This document shows, piece after piece, positions 1 to 7,937 of a stretch of DNA of 16,082 bases. Every line of letters starts with the position of its first letter. Within the stretch, counting starts at the first letter, position 1. The position numbers and the translations under genes are program-made. Under the pieces are notes generated by a model. The model saw only the letters and a program-made list of their open reading frames with translations, was not told the origin of the DNA and made no database searches. The stretch comes from Candidatus Zixiibacteriota bacterium. Its GTDB lineage: Bacteria; Zixibacteria; MSB-5A5; SM1-73. The stretch lies in NCBI GenBank assembly GCA_023129805.1, contig JAGMBK010000028.1, positions 1-16,082 on the forward strand, given 5' to 3'.

Positions 1-724
1 GCTCTCCTACGAAGTCGCCACCGAGAAGGCGGCGCTTGTGAGTGGTGAAAAGGTTGAAGAAGGCGTGTTCGTAGTCAGTTACACCCCACTCTGTTTCCGT
101 CCCGATCACGGAAAAATCAAAGTGTCCCCAGCGTCCCTTCAAACGCAGAAGTTTACCCGACTCTTCCCAGTCTGATTCCGGCGAATACAACGCCAAAAGA
201 CTGAAGCCATTTTTTAACTGCCAGTCAATGCGAAGTGCGTTACGTCCCGGCTGTTCATAGGTGGGGTCCAGAAGATCCTTGAAATTAAATACGTCAGTAG
301 GATTGAAGGCATAACCGGTGCCAAGTGATATCTGCTGTTTTCCCACCATCAAGTCAAATGAGGCAAAAGACAAACGCAGGTAAGCATTGTCCAGAAAATT
401 TCGATCATCATAGGTGAACCGGTAACGGTGTCTCATAAATGGGTGAACCGATGAAGAAATATTTTGCGGAATAAAATCCAAGAAGTTCCAGTCGCATTTT
501 CCATGGTAGACTATCCAGTCAAAATTCGCCCCAAATTCCACGTTTTCGCTCGGATTACTTTTCAAATCCACCCGAAGCTTGTTGGATTGCAGTTGATAGT
601 GATTCTTGTTTACATAGATACCGGTGAATTGCGGCTCAAAATATCCAAAGATGTCCACCTCTTGAGCACCTAGTTGCGTGATTAACAACAAAGGGAGAAG
701 ACCGGCATAAAGAAACCTTCTCAT
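1..724 (-). CDS. Outer-membrane beta-barrel (porin-like) protein, partial
   Basis: I translated this frame by hand: it is open from the ATG at 724 to the window edge, giving 241 residues, with the C-terminus lying outside. It begins with a signal peptide (MRRFLYAGLLPLLLITQLGAQ). The rest has short alternating strands rich in aromatic residues, such as FDWIVYHGKCDWNF, RFTYDDRNFLDNAYLRLSF and LRIDWQLKNGFSLLALYS, with a GKQQISLGTGYAFNPTDVFN segment as in porin-like barrel proteins. It should sit in the outer membrane. The start codon overlaps the stop of the LolA-like gene (ATGA at 721-724), so translation is probably coupled. In related genomes such pairs often accompany an RND/MMPL-type exporter, but none is visible here. 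The exact barrel family and cargo are unknown. Confidence 0.75.
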   Translation of the reverse strand, partial: MRRFLYAGLLPLLLITQLGAQEVDIFGYFEPQFTGIYVNKNHYQLQSNKLRVDLKSNPSENVEFGANFDWIVYHGKCDWNFLDFIPQNISSSVHPFMRHRYRFTYDDRNFLDNAYLRLSFASFDLMVGKQQISLGTGYAFNPTDVFNFKDLLDPTYEQPGRNALRIDWQLKNGFSLLALYSPESDWEESGKLLRLKGRWGHFDFSVIGTETEWGVTDYEHAFFNLFTTHKRRLLGGDFVGE

Positions 725-1497
725 TTCTTCATCCCCCTTTGCGTGAAAAGGTCATCTGCCAAATTCACCTTATAGGTTACCTCAAGAAACTCCATGCTGG
801 TCTGGGTCCGGTCCAGTTTGTTATACATCACCATTTGCATAGGCGTGGGTATGTTATCAATCACTTTAATATCGCTGCACACCAGCTGTTTTTCCAACAG
901 GGTGGAATCATCATCGTGATAATAATCCACAACCAGCGGGACGAAGCTCTCCTTGTCGACCCACATCACCAGTTTTGAATACCCGGATGAGCTTTTGGGT
1001 TTGCGCTTCAACTCCAGCTTAAAACAAAGCTTTCCCTCCTTTTTTTCTTCCCTCAAAAGATGGGCCCCAAACTCGTCAATGAAGGCATTCCCTGCTCCCA
1101 TATCTTCATAGGAGAAATCGCTACCTTCCATCTTTTGTTTCTTTGCGTGGGTAGCCAGCTTCCTGACCCGGCGGGTGCGTGGAAAGTAAATCCAGATATC
1201 ATCTGAATTGTTGAGCATCAAGATCACCTGTCCCTTTACCCGGCTGGGTTCTAAGTATTTCATGAGTGTCTTCTCACCGTGATTCGCAGAGTATGCCAGA
1301 TAAACAAAGGTGCGGGTTTTCTTGGAGGTGGTCATTATGGTCATCTTCATCTTAACTTTCGATTGTGCCGGATTCATTACCCGGGTAACCTTTTGAATAA
1401 TTGTGTCCGCAGTTATTATTCCGGTTTGAGCACAGGCACTCTTCACACAGAAAAGTTCAATGCATAAGATAAGGGGAATGAACGTTTTTAATCTCAT
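721..1497 (-). CDS. LolA-like outer membrane lipoprotein-sorting protein
   Basis: The 258-residue product has a signal peptide (about residues 1-23, cleavage likely at ACA-QT), then a fold matching the LolA-like family of periplasmic lipid or lipoprotein carriers (Pfam LolA_like type rather than canonical LolA). Family-typical segments are DIWIYFPRTRRVRKLATHAK followed by MEGSDFSYEDMGAGNAF, and LVMWVDKESFVPLVVDYY. It probably shuttles a lipid, lipoprotein or other hydrophobic cargo through the periplasm. The next gene on the same strand, a beta-barrel protein, starts inside its stop codon, so the two form one operon and probably one pathway. A near-consensus promoter lies about 80 nt upstream, and a purine-rich GGGAGAAAGG precedes the ATG. 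This start is favoured because it gives a complete signal peptide. Confidence 0.88.
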   Translation of the reverse strand: MRLKTFIPLILCIELFCVKSACAQTGIITADTIIQKVTRVMNPAQSKVKMKMTIMTTSKKTRTFVYLAYSANHGEKTLMKYLEPSRVKGQVILMLNNSDDIWIYFPRTRRVRKLATHAKKQKMEGSDFSYEDMGAGNAFIDEFGAHLLREEKKEGKLCFKLELKRKPKSSSGYSKLVMWVDKESFVPLVVDYYHDDDSTLLEKQLVCSDIKVIDNIPTPMQMVMYNKLDRTQTSMEFLEVTYKVNLADDLFTQRGMKK

Positions 1498-1575
1498 AGG
1501 GCCTTTCTCCCGATCATGATATTTTTCTTAATGATGAGATATTTTCAACTTTTAATCCCTCAATATTATCCTCGG

Positions 1576-1604
1576 ATTATTAATTAAAAAAATAAGTTTG
1601 TCAA
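1576..1604 (-). promoter_or_regulatory. Sigma-70-like promoter of the LolA-like/beta-barrel operon
   Basis: On the minus strand, TTGACA (1604-1599, 6/6 match) is separated by 17 bp from AATAAT (1581-1576, 5/6 match). Transcription would start near 1569, leaving a leader of about 70 nt before the ATG at 1497. The surrounding DNA is AT-rich. Confidence 0.6.
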
Positions 1605-1669
1605 TACTTTTATAGTTTAGTTTTAGCTTTACACTCGCTAAGTCTCCAGTTCCCTGTCAGACAGCTTCG

Positions 1670-1765
1670 CAGCCCGACCTATCTTTAAAGAGAAGTTGGG
1701 GATCCTATCCCGAACACAACACCGGGATAGGTTACCGCTGACCTCCAAAAACAGATGGTGGCGCC
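1670..1765. repeat. Dispersed ~100-nt repeat, copy A
   Basis: This is the first of two similar direct copies in the gap between the LolA-like and methyltransferase genes. It shares the CAGCCCGAC edge, the ATCCCGAACA core, the GGGATAGGTTACC segment and the ATGGTGGC edge with copy B at 1916-2026. The copies differ by substitutions and by small indels in the middle. Inside copy A, TATCCCG (1706-1712) and CGGGATA (1723-1729) form a perfect 7-bp stem with a 10-nt loop. Confidence 0.7.
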
Positions 1766-1815
1766 ATATGATTTATCGAAGATGCAGGGGGTGTTTTTAC
1801 ATCACCCTGAAGTTC

Positions 1816-1837
1816 GGGCGGACAAAGAGGTGCGCCC
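1816..1837. repeat. Small GC-rich hairpin
   Basis: GGGCG (1816-1820) pairs with CGCCC (1833-1837). The stem extends after a G-G mismatch by AC (1822-1823) with GT (1830-1831). It lies between the two copies of the ~100-nt repeat. There is no T-run, so it does not look like an intrinsic terminator; it resembles the dispersed GC-rich hairpins common in candidate-phylum genomes. Confidence 0.45.
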
Positions 1838-1915
1838 CTACGTAGTCTCAATTTTTATTGCTAATCTTTTTCTTGAGTGTCGGATAGTCCAAATGGTCCT
1901 CAGGATACATAGGAA

Positions 1916-2026
1916 CAGCCCGACTTACAGGTCTGTGGATGTCCGGGAGGCGTTTAGGATTGCATCCCGAACAGAACAGTGGGATAGGTTACCGGTGATC
2001 TACAAAATATATAGATTATGGTGGCA
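1916..2026. repeat. Dispersed ~100-nt repeat, copy B
   Basis: This is the second copy of the repeat described at 1670-1765, in the same orientation. The internal hairpin is weaker here: ATCCC (1964-1968) with GGGAT (1981-1985). The copy ends at the stop codon of the methyltransferase gene (2027-2029), so it could form part of that transcript's 3' end. Together the gap 1498-2026 holds a promoter, two repeat copies and one hairpin; I see no convincing gene in it. Confidence 0.7.
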
Positions 2027-2776
2027 CTATCTTTTTTCTGCCTCTCCGGTCATGGGGACGAAACGAACCGGGATGGCATTCATCTTTTTTATTCCCGTCT
2101 CGGTCTTGGTTATCACCATCAGCTCCTGGAAAACATCACCCACCGGTATGACCAATCTTCCTCCCACTTTGAGCTGATCCACCAGTGGTTGAGGAATATG
2201 GTCTGGTGCTGCAGTCACAATTACACCATCAAAAGGCGCATATTCCTTCCACCCCTGATAGCCATCTGCACATCTGATGGTGACGTTTTCGTATGCCATC
2301 TCCTGCAGCCTCTTTTCTGATAGCTCAGCCAGAGAGCAGATGATCTCGATGGTGTAAACTTCTTTGGCAATCTCCGCTAAGATAGCCGCCTGATAACCTG
2401 AGCCTGTACCGATCTCTAAGATCTTTTCTCCTCCTTTCAAACCCAGAAGCTCAGTCATCAAGGCGACGATGTAAGGTTGGGAGATGGTTTGACCTTCCCC
2501 GATGGGCAAAGGACCGTCGCTGTAAGCCTGATCTATCAAGTTCTCGGGGACAAAAAGATGGCGAGGCACCTTTCGCATGGCATCCAGAACTAACTTGTCT
2601 CTGACTCCCCTTACCTCTATCTGGGTTTTCACCATTCTCTCTCTTTTTTCGGCATAAACATTTCCTTCAGATTTTTGGTGTTTCATCCTAGCTTCCTTAT
2701 TTTTCGACTCCTTGCAAGAGAAAGGAGAGAGAAGGATAAAAAACATTGGAATCCACAAAAAGTGAGCTTTTAGCAT
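2027..2776 (-). CDS. pcm: Protein-L-isoaspartate O-methyltransferase, possibly exported
   Basis: This enzyme uses S-adenosylmethionine to methylate L-isoaspartyl residues in damaged proteins, starting their repair. The 249-residue product contains the family's hallmark segments: [21 protein letters not shown] (about 87-107), the SAM-binding motif [11 protein letters not shown] (119-129), and [17 protein letters not shown] followed by GGRLVIPVG. The predicted N-terminus is unusual: residues 1-21 are hydrophobic and end in a cysteine (LLSPFSC), like a signal or weak lipobox, while typical cytosolic Pcm begins near residue 48. An internal ATG at codon 31 (2686) has AAGGA 7 nt upstream, a better ribosome site than that of the first ATG. 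The protein may therefore be exported, cytosolic, or both. It is transcribed alone, and its function as a methyltransferase is secure. Confidence 0.92.
   Translation of the reverse strand: MLKAHFLWIPMFFILLSPFSCKESKNKEARMKHQKSEGNVYAEKRERMVKTQIEVRGVRDKLVLDAMRKVPRHLFVPENLIDQAYSDGPLPIGEGQTISQPYIVALMTELLGLKGGEKILEIGTGSGYQAAILAEIAKEVYTIEIICSLAELSEKRLQEMAYENVTIRCADGYQGWKEYAPFDGVIVTAAPDHIPQPLVDQLKVGGRLVIPVGDVFQELMVITKTETGIKKMNAIPVRFVPMTGEAEKR
2684..2698 (-). promoter_or_regulatory. Internal Shine-Dalgarno and alternative start of pcm
   Basis: On the minus strand the sequence AAGGAAGCTAGGATG places a consensus AAGGA 7 nt before an in-frame ATG (codon 31 of the long form). Initiation here would remove the hydrophobic N-terminus and give a 219-residue cytosolic enzyme. 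The upstream ATG at 2776 has only a loose purine-rich site (AAAGAAAGAAG about 8 nt away). Confidence 0.5.
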
Positions 2777-2815
2777 ATCTGATCATCTTCTTTCTTTGGT
2801 TTGAGAACCGAGATA

Positions 2816-2844
2816 ATGATAAATGAAAAATGAGGCGGTGTCAA
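2816..2844 (-). promoter_or_regulatory. Sigma-70-like promoter of pcm
   Basis: On the minus strand, TTGACA (2844-2839, 6/6) is followed after 17 bp by TATCAT (2821-2816, 5/6). Transcription would start near 2809, about 33 nt before the ATG at 2776. The long, hydrophobic-leader form is therefore included in the transcript. Confidence 0.6.
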
Positions 2845-3054
2845 TGATTTATTTCTTGTTATTTAGCATCGACAATGTAAATATTGGAACTGTTGAATTG
2901 ACCCACCTCGGGGCAAGATGAGTTTTCCCACTATGGCGAAAGATAGCTTGGTGGCTTCTAAATGCTTGTGGAAAAACAGCATAATTTTTAGGACATAATT
3001 TGACCATCGAGATAGCGGAGGTCAAGGATATGTTTCCGAATCCACAGAAAAGAA

Positions 3055-3082
3055 TTGACAAAACTGGATTTTCTATTATTTT
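3055..3082 (+). promoter_or_regulatory. Candidate promoter of the C25 peptidase gene
   Basis: TTGACA (3055-3060) is followed after 16 bp by TATTTT (3077-3082, 4/6). This predicts a leader of about 115 nt. An inverted repeat, TTGACC (3000-3005) and GGTCAA (3020-3025), lies upstream and could be an operator, but this is weak. I see no supported gene in the gap 2777-3204; it holds the two divergent promoters. Confidence 0.45.
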
Positions 3083-3204
3083 ACATATTGGGTGATAATG
3101 TTATTTGGAGGAAGGAAAGTTTTGTTTGCCTAGCTACGATTCGAAAATTTATTCTTTTACCTTAACGACATCTCTTTTAACTCCCAACTTTCAAGGAGGT
3201 TAAC

Positions 3205-6200
3205 ATGTTAAACTCTAAAGGTTTAAACCGGCTTAAGCTCTTAGGGCTTCTGCTCTTGGTGTTGTGCTGGTTCTCTTTTAGCTCGACGCCTTTATGGGCT
3301 GAGTCTAACCCAGAATGGATAGAGTTCATTCCAGGGACGGAGAAGGCCCCTCAAATCAATGTCCTGGGGTCAAATTTTGAACAGGTGGTCCTTGATATTC
3401 AGATATTCGGCATGTGGTCTGAGGAGGTGGCAACCAAGGGGGGGATTTTCAATCGGCTCAGCATACCGGAATGTGGCATAACCAATGTTATCGGTGAACC
3501 AAATCTGCCAATGCTCAGAAAAATGATTCAGATCCCTTATGGGGCTGAAGTAGATGTGGAGGTGATCTCTTCTGAGTTTGAGGAAAAATCCTTAGAGGAA
3601 TTGGGTATACTTAATCGTATCATCCCCATCCAGCCGCCCATCCCCAAAATCGAAGGTGCCTGGGAAGCAGCAGAGTTTGTGATCCATGAGGCTGCCTATC
3701 AAACAAACAGCTTTTATCCGACAGAATTGGCCAAGAAGGGGGAAATAGGTATCATCCGAGGACATAGATTTGTAACTGTAGAGATCTCCCCTGTCAGTTA
3801 CAATCCGGTGTCGGCCAAATTGAAGGTATACTCCTATGTAAGGGTGCGGGTCAATCTGAGTGGCTCGAACAGAGCCAAAACCGAGGATATGCTCTATCGG
3901 TATGCTTCTCCGCCCTTTGAGGAGATGTGCCGGGATATGTTCATCAACTATTCGGCATATCAAGATATAGTCAAAGGAGCACCGGATTTGCCCATAGGCT
4001 ATCTTATCATCGTACATAACGATTTTGAAGCTCAGGCAGCCCCACTGGCAGAATGGAAGAGAAAGAAGGGTTTCCATGTGACGGTGGCAACCACCACCGA
4101 GACCGGGACATCCACCACCAGTATCAAAAATTACATTTCAGAGGCTTATAACAACTGGCCTATTCGTCCCACTTACGTCCTTTTCTTTGGAGACGTCGGC
4201 TGGATACCTACCTACAACGGAACATACAGCTATAGCGCCACCGACCTTTACTATGTGCAGATGAATGCAGATAGATTCGCCGATATTTACCGAGCCAGAT
4301 TTCCGGTGCGCAACACCACCGAGGCAACCGACATGGTGAACAAGCTCCTGTATTACGAAAATCCCACCTCGCCGGACATGGAGTGGATGAGGCATGAGTG
4401 CTTTTTGGCTTCGTCTGACTATGGTCAAATGGCGGAGTTCACTCACCGATATGTGATCCAAAACTATGTTGTGCCCAATGGGGGGATAGTGGACACCGTC
4501 TGGCAACGTCTGGGGGGCGGTACTCAGGATATCTTTGACTGTGTAAATGGTGGAACTTCCGTTCTTTGCTACTCCGGGCACGGTTATTCCGGTGGATGGG
4601 GATGCGTGCCGTTCAATCAAACCAACGTTCAGAACCTCTCCAATGCGAACGAGTATCCTCTGGTGCTCTCCCATGCTTGCACTACTAATCCTTTTGATCA
4701 AACCGAGTGCTACGGGGAGACCTGGGTCAAGGAGGCAAACAAGGGCGCCATAGCGTTCTGGGGAGCTTCCGCCTCCTCTTACTGGGACGAGGATGACATT
4801 CTGGAAAAAAGGATGTTTGAAGCGGCATTTGATGATGCCTGTTATTCGGTGGTGGCAATGACCGATATGGCTCTGTGGTATCTTTCAGAATACTATGGTG
4901 GAGGGGGACGTACGAATTACTATTTTGACATGTACAATGTGAATGGTGATCCTTCGGTTGATATCTGGACTTATATTGCCGACGGCTTGGTGGTGACTTT
5001 CCCTGGTACCATCCCCATGTTGCCCTCCTTTGCCGTGGAAATTACGGTTGAAACTACAAGCAAAGGTCCTTTGTTTGGAGCTTTGGTTTGTTTGAGAAAG
5101 GGAGCGGAGGTTTTTGAGACCGGATACACTGATTCCAGCGGTCAGGTGACGCTCTATGTCTCACCCACCACGGTGGGCTATATGGAACTGACCATCACCG
5201 CCCACAATCAGCTTCCTTTTGAGGGCTCCATAAACGTCAACCCGCCGGGAGCTTACGTGACCTTCGAAAGCTACAGCATTGACGATGACAGCCTGGGAGA
5301 GAGCCAGGGTAACGACGATGGTAAGGTTGATTTCGCAGAGACAATCGAGTTGTTTATTGACCTGAAGAATTCTGGTGATTCCAGTGCCCATGATGTGTAT
5401 GCGATCCTTTCCACCACCCATCCGCTGGTCAATGTCATCGACGATTATGCATTTTGGGGAGAGATTCCCAGCGGAGGGACTGTGACATCTCAGGATGCTT
5501 TTGTCTTTTTCGTCTCGCCAGACATACCCGATCTGGAGGTCATCACCTTCCAGCTGGATATCCAGGCTACCAATGGAAGCTGGACCTACGATGATGTGAC
5601 TATAGTAGCGCACGCTCCGGTGCTGGTATACTCCTCTAAAGAGACCGATGACATCGGAGGAAATGGTAACGGAAAGCCTGATCCGGGTGAAACCTGTGAT
5701 ATGACCATAACCTTGAAAAACGACGGCAGCCAGGGGGAAATTCAGGTGACGGCTGATTTGGTTTCTTACGATCCTTATGTTACTATTACCGTTTCCAGCG
5801 CATCCTATCCGGACATACCAGCCGGCGGAACAGGCAGCTCTCTTACCCCCTATCGATTTACGGTGGAACAGGATTGTCCCCTAGGGCACAAGGCTTCCAT
5901 GATCTTGCAGATCAGCGGCTGGGGTCCTTATTACACCGAGGAGACATTCGATGTCTTGATAGGTCAGAGGCCCATTTTGTTTGTGGACGATGATGGAGGA
6001 AAATCTTACGAGAGTTACTTCATCTACGCTTTAGATTCGGTGGGATCTGCATATGATGTGTGGACCTATGAAACTCAAGGATGCCCAGCCGATTCTGTCC
6101 TGGAACTCTATCAGGCGGTGGTGTGGAGCACAGGAGATGATTATGGAAGCTTTTCAGATCCTGCAACCTTAAATGCCACAGATCAGGCGCGACTGATGAC

Positions 6201-6894
6201 TTATCTGGACAACGGCGGATGCTTGTTCTTCTCCAGCCAGGATTTTCTTTTAGATAACAATCCCAACACCTTCATCACCAACTATCTGCATGTGGCAGGG
6301 CATGACGATGATGAGACCATCACTTCGGTAGCCGGGATTCTTGAGGACACCATCTCCGACGGAATGTCTCTCAGCTTAAGTTATCCGTTTTATAATTTCT
6401 CAGATCATATAGTTCCCGGAGCAGGTGCTGTTGGAATCTTCTATGAAACTTCAAAGGCTTTTTCCGTTCCCAGAGAAGGAGTGCAGATAGACCGGACTTC
6501 TGAAGCGGGAGCCGGTGCTGGTCTGGTTGACTATTGCGCCTTGCGCTATCCTGCTTCAGGATCCTCAATCTACAAGGTGGTCTTCTTTTCATTTCCGTTT
6601 GAGGCGGTTCCTCAAACCGGCACCTATCCCAACAATTCCTACACCCTTATGCGGCGTATCACGAGTTGGTTCGGAGTGGGCAAACCTCCCACATTTACAC
6701 ACGGAGATGCTAACGGAGATGGGATGATAGATCTGGCAGATGTAGTTTTCCTGATTAGTTATCTGTACAAAGGTGGCATCCCACCGACTCCGTTGGAAGC
6801 TGGTGATGTCAATTGCGATGGTGAGATAAACTTAGCCGATGTTGTCTATTTGATCAACTACCTGTACAGGGGTGGGCCCGCACCACCTTGTTAG
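3205..6894 (+). CDS. Secreted gingipain-like C25 cysteine peptidase with C-terminal dockerin
   Basis: The 1229-residue product has, in order: a signal peptide (about 1-32, LWA-ES), a C25-type propeptide (about 60-250), a peptidase C25 domain (about 265-592), an Ig-like domain (about 598-690), two beta-rich CARDB-like segments, each opening with an acidic Asp/Gly-rich loop (about 690-915), an amidotransferase-like alpha/beta region beginning RPILFVDDDGG (923-1157), and a type I dockerin (1166-1229). The catalytic pair is His459 (CYSGHG) and Cys492 (LSHAC). Their 33-residue spacing equals that in gingipain RgpB (His211, Cys244). The dockerin has two calcium-loop repeats, GDANGDGMIDLADVV and GDVNCDGEINLADVV. 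A perfect AAGGAGG lies 5 nt before the ATG. The enzyme is probably an exported endopeptidase activated by propeptide removal; its specificity cannot be read here. No type IX sorting domain is evident. Confidence 0.93.
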   Translation: MLNSKGLNRLKLLGLLLLVLCWFSFSSTPLWAESNPEWIEFIPGTEKAPQINVLGSNFEQVVLDIQIFGMWSEEVATKGGIFNRLSIPECGITNVIGEPNLPMLRKMIQIPYGAEVDVEVISSEFEEKSLEELGILNRIIPIQPPIPKIEGAWEAAEFVIHEAAYQTNSFYPTELAKKGEIGIIRGHRFVTVEISPVSYNPVSAKLKVYSYVRVRVNLSGSNRAKTEDMLYRYASPPFEEMCRDMFINYSAYQDIVKGAPDLPIGYLIIVHNDFEAQAAPLAEWKRKKGFHVTVATTTETGTSTTSIKNYISEAYNNWPIRPTYVLFFGDVGWIPTYNGTYSYSATDLYYVQMNADRFADIYRARFPVRNTTEATDMVNKLLYYENPTSPDMEWMRHECFLASSDYGQMAEFTHRYVIQNYVVPNGGIVDTVWQRLGGGTQDIFDCVNGGTSVLCYSGHGYSGGWGCVPFNQTNVQNLSNANEYPLVLSHACTTNPFDQTECYGETWVKEANKGAIAFWGASASSYWDEDDILEKRMFEAAFDDACYSVVAMTDMALWYLSEYYGGGGRTNYYFDMYNVNGDPSVDIWTYIADGLVVTFPGTIPMLPSFAVEITVETTSKGPLFGALVCLRKGAEVFETGYTDSSGQVTLYVSPTTVGYMELTITAHNQLPFEGSINVNPPGAYVTFESYSIDDDSLGESQGNDDGKVDFAETIELFIDLKNSGDSSAHDVYAILSTTHPLVNVIDDYAFWGEIPSGGTVTSQDAFVFFVSPDIPDLEVITFQLDIQATNGSWTYDDVTIVAHAPVLVYSSKETDDIGGNGNGKPDPGETCDMTITLKNDGSQGEIQVTADLVSYDPYVTITVSSASYPDIPAGGTGSSLTPYRFTVEQDCPLGHKASMILQISGWGPYYTEETFDVLIGQRPILFVDDDGGKSYESYFIYALDSVGSAYDVWTYETQGCPADSVLELYQAVVWSTGDDYGSFSDPATLNATDQARLMTYLDNGGCLFFSSQDFLLDNNPNTFITNYLHVAGHDDDETITSVAGILEDTISDGMSLSLSYPFYNFSDHIVPGAGAVGIFYETSKAFSVPREGVQIDRTSEAGAGAGLVDYCALRYPASGSSIYKVVFFSFPFEAVPQTGTYPNNSYTLMRRITSWFGVGKPPTFTHGDANGDGMIDLADVVFLISYLYKGGIPPTPLEAGDVNCDGEINLADVVYLINYLYRGGPAPPC

Positions 6895-6927
6895 GATAAA
6901 CGAAACCTGAGTTTGTCCGGTGCAAAG

Positions 6928-6966
6928 CGACCCCCGACTTTTTGAAAGGTTGGGGGTCGTTTTTTT
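6928..6966 (+). terminator. Rho-independent terminator of the C25 peptidase gene
   Basis: CGACCCCC (6928-6935) pairs perfectly with GGGGGTCG (6952-6959). The stem extends inward with mostly A-T and G-T pairs, and a run of seven T (6960-6966) follows. It lies 34 nt after the stop codon. Confidence 0.92.
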
Positions 6967-7016
6967 ATTAAAAAAAGAGGGTCAGTGCACCTTGCCCCGC
7001 AACAGAGACTCTCGTT

Positions 7017-7041
7017 GGCAACGGACGCCTCGTCCGTTACC
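7017..7041. repeat. Palindromic hairpin between the peptidase and flavin-reductase-like genes
   Basis: ACGGACG (7021-7027), loop CCT, CGTCCGT (7031-7037) form a perfect stem. It is extended by A7020-T7038 and, after one mismatch, by two G-C pairs. No T-run follows. It is probably a dispersed repeat. The rest of the gap 6967-7274 holds repeat R1 copy 1 (7149-7243) and no gene I can support. Confidence 0.55.
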
Positions 7042-7148
7042 CTTTGATTGTTAAAAAGGAACTCAGTCCGAGAGAAGGGTTCATCCTGAAGGGCCTATCT
7101 GGAGCGGAAAGGTTTAAGGGTGAAACAAAAAGAGCTTGATTTTTTGAT

Positions 7149-7243
7149 GAAAACAGGGTAGCATATATCTCAAAGATGAGAAGAAAAAACGAAAGAAGGG
7201 AAGGGGATACGGTTAAAACAGCGAAAATGGCATTTACATCATA
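7149..7243. repeat. Repeat R1, copy 1
   Basis: This ~90-nt segment just upstream of the flavin-reductase-like gene matches 8313-8407 in the same orientation. Both begin with GAAAACAGG, share a 27-nt core (7200-7226 and 8362-8388, 25 of 27 identical, containing AAGGGGATAC and GTTAAAA), and continue to a shared ATCATA. Copy 1 also covers a possible TAGCAT -10 box (7159-7164), with TTGATT 17 bp upstream (7136-7141). Confidence 0.65.
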
Positions 7244-7274
7244 AAGTTGCGCGAAACGACCGCAAGGATTTGGT

Positions 7275-7859
7275 ATGAAGAAGATCCATTATCCGATTGA
7301 TAAAAACAAGTGGCATCCCAGCCTTATTCCGGGACCGGTGGTTCTTATTTCTACTTATGACTCAAAAAAACGACCTAACATCGCTCCGAAAAGCTGGCTT
7401 CAGATGGTCTCCTTCAAACCTCCAATACTTATGTTTTCTGGCACCAAGGGGAATACGACCGAGAGAAATATCCTTGAAAGCAGGTGCTTTGGTGTGAATT
7501 TTGTAGATTCCTCCATGGCTTCAGAAGTCTATGGATGCATTAAATGGTCTGGTCGGGAAAGAATTGAAAAAACAGGCTTCACCATCATTGAAGCTTCAAA
7601 GATAAATGCGCCTCTGGTGGACGACTGCAAAGCTCATCTTGAATGCCGACTTCACGCTACCTGCGAGGTGGGGAGTGGTTTCGTTATTTTCGGTGAAATT
7701 GTTGTTGCTTTGATTTGGGAAAAGATATTAAGCGTTTCCGCCAAAGGCGGATCTGCCTATGGCAGAGAACCTGAAAAAAGATACCAATTCTTAGACCAGA
7801 TCGTTTTTCTTGAAGAAGGAATGTTCTCAAAAATCAACAAAGTTTCTGAAGTGAAATAA
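7275..7859 (+). CDS. Flavin reductase-like (flavoredoxin-type) FMN-binding protein
   Basis: The 194-residue product resembles the flavin-reductase-like/flavoredoxin family, FMN-binding split-barrel proteins that reduce flavin or pass electrons in the cytoplasm. Family-like segments are the N-terminal PGPVVLISTYDSKKRPNIAP, then SFKPPILMFSGTKGNTTERN, GVNFVDSSMASEVY, and a C-terminal RYQFLDQIVFLEEGMFSKI. AAGGA lies 6 nt before the ATG. The notable oddity is a 33-nt double-hairpin element (7738-7770) that adds about 11 residues (AKGGSAYGREP region) before the conserved RYQFLDQ segment, without a frameshift. The same element is inside the restriction-modification gene in another frame. The physiological partner is unknown. 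The gene is probably transcribed alone, from within or just before repeat R1. Confidence 0.82.
   Translation: MKKIHYPIDKNKWHPSLIPGPVVLISTYDSKKRPNIAPKSWLQMVSFKPPILMFSGTKGNTTERNILESRCFGVNFVDSSMASEVYGCIKWSGRERIEKTGFTIIEASKINAPLVDDCKAHLECRLHATCEVGSGFVIFGEIVVALIWEKILSVSAKGGSAYGREPEKRYQFLDQIVFLEEGMFSKINKVSEVK
7738..7770. repeat. Double-hairpin palindromic element, copy 1 (inside flavin-reductase-like gene)
   Basis: Two tandem hairpins: CCGCC, loop AAA, GGCGG (7738-7750), one spacer base, then TCTGCC, loop TAT, GGCAGA (7752-7766), followed by GAAC. 31 of 33 bases match copy 2 at 11228-11260. It starts at codon position 2 of the host gene, so it is read in a different frame from copy 2. Confidence 0.85.
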
Positions 7860-7920
7860 AGCCGTTGACAAGTAATATGAGCAATGATAAATTGCCAACA
7901 TAAACCCAAAAGATTGGAGA

Positions 7921-7937
7921 TCCCGCCAAAGGCGGGA
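7921..7937. repeat. Single-hairpin relative of the palindromic element
   Basis: TCCCGCC (7921-7927), loop AAA, GGCGGGA (7931-7937): a perfect 7-bp stem with the same loop and core as the first hairpin of the double element. The second hairpin (TCTGCC type) is absent. It lies in the gap after the flavin-reductase-like gene. Confidence 0.7.

Noticed and set aside
1706..1729. Hairpin in repeat copy A as a terminator for pcm
   Set aside because: No T-run follows on the minus strand, and it is about 300 nt past the stop codon; it is better explained as part of the repeat.
1755..2177. Plus-strand open frame of 140 codons
   Set aside because: It spans a repeat copy and the 3' end of pcm on the other strand, has no recognisable domain and no ribosome site that I can see, so it is probably chance.
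2849..3061. Minus-strand open frame of 70 codons upstream of pcm
   Set aside because: No family resemblance, odd composition, and it overlaps the C25 promoter region; treated as non-coding.
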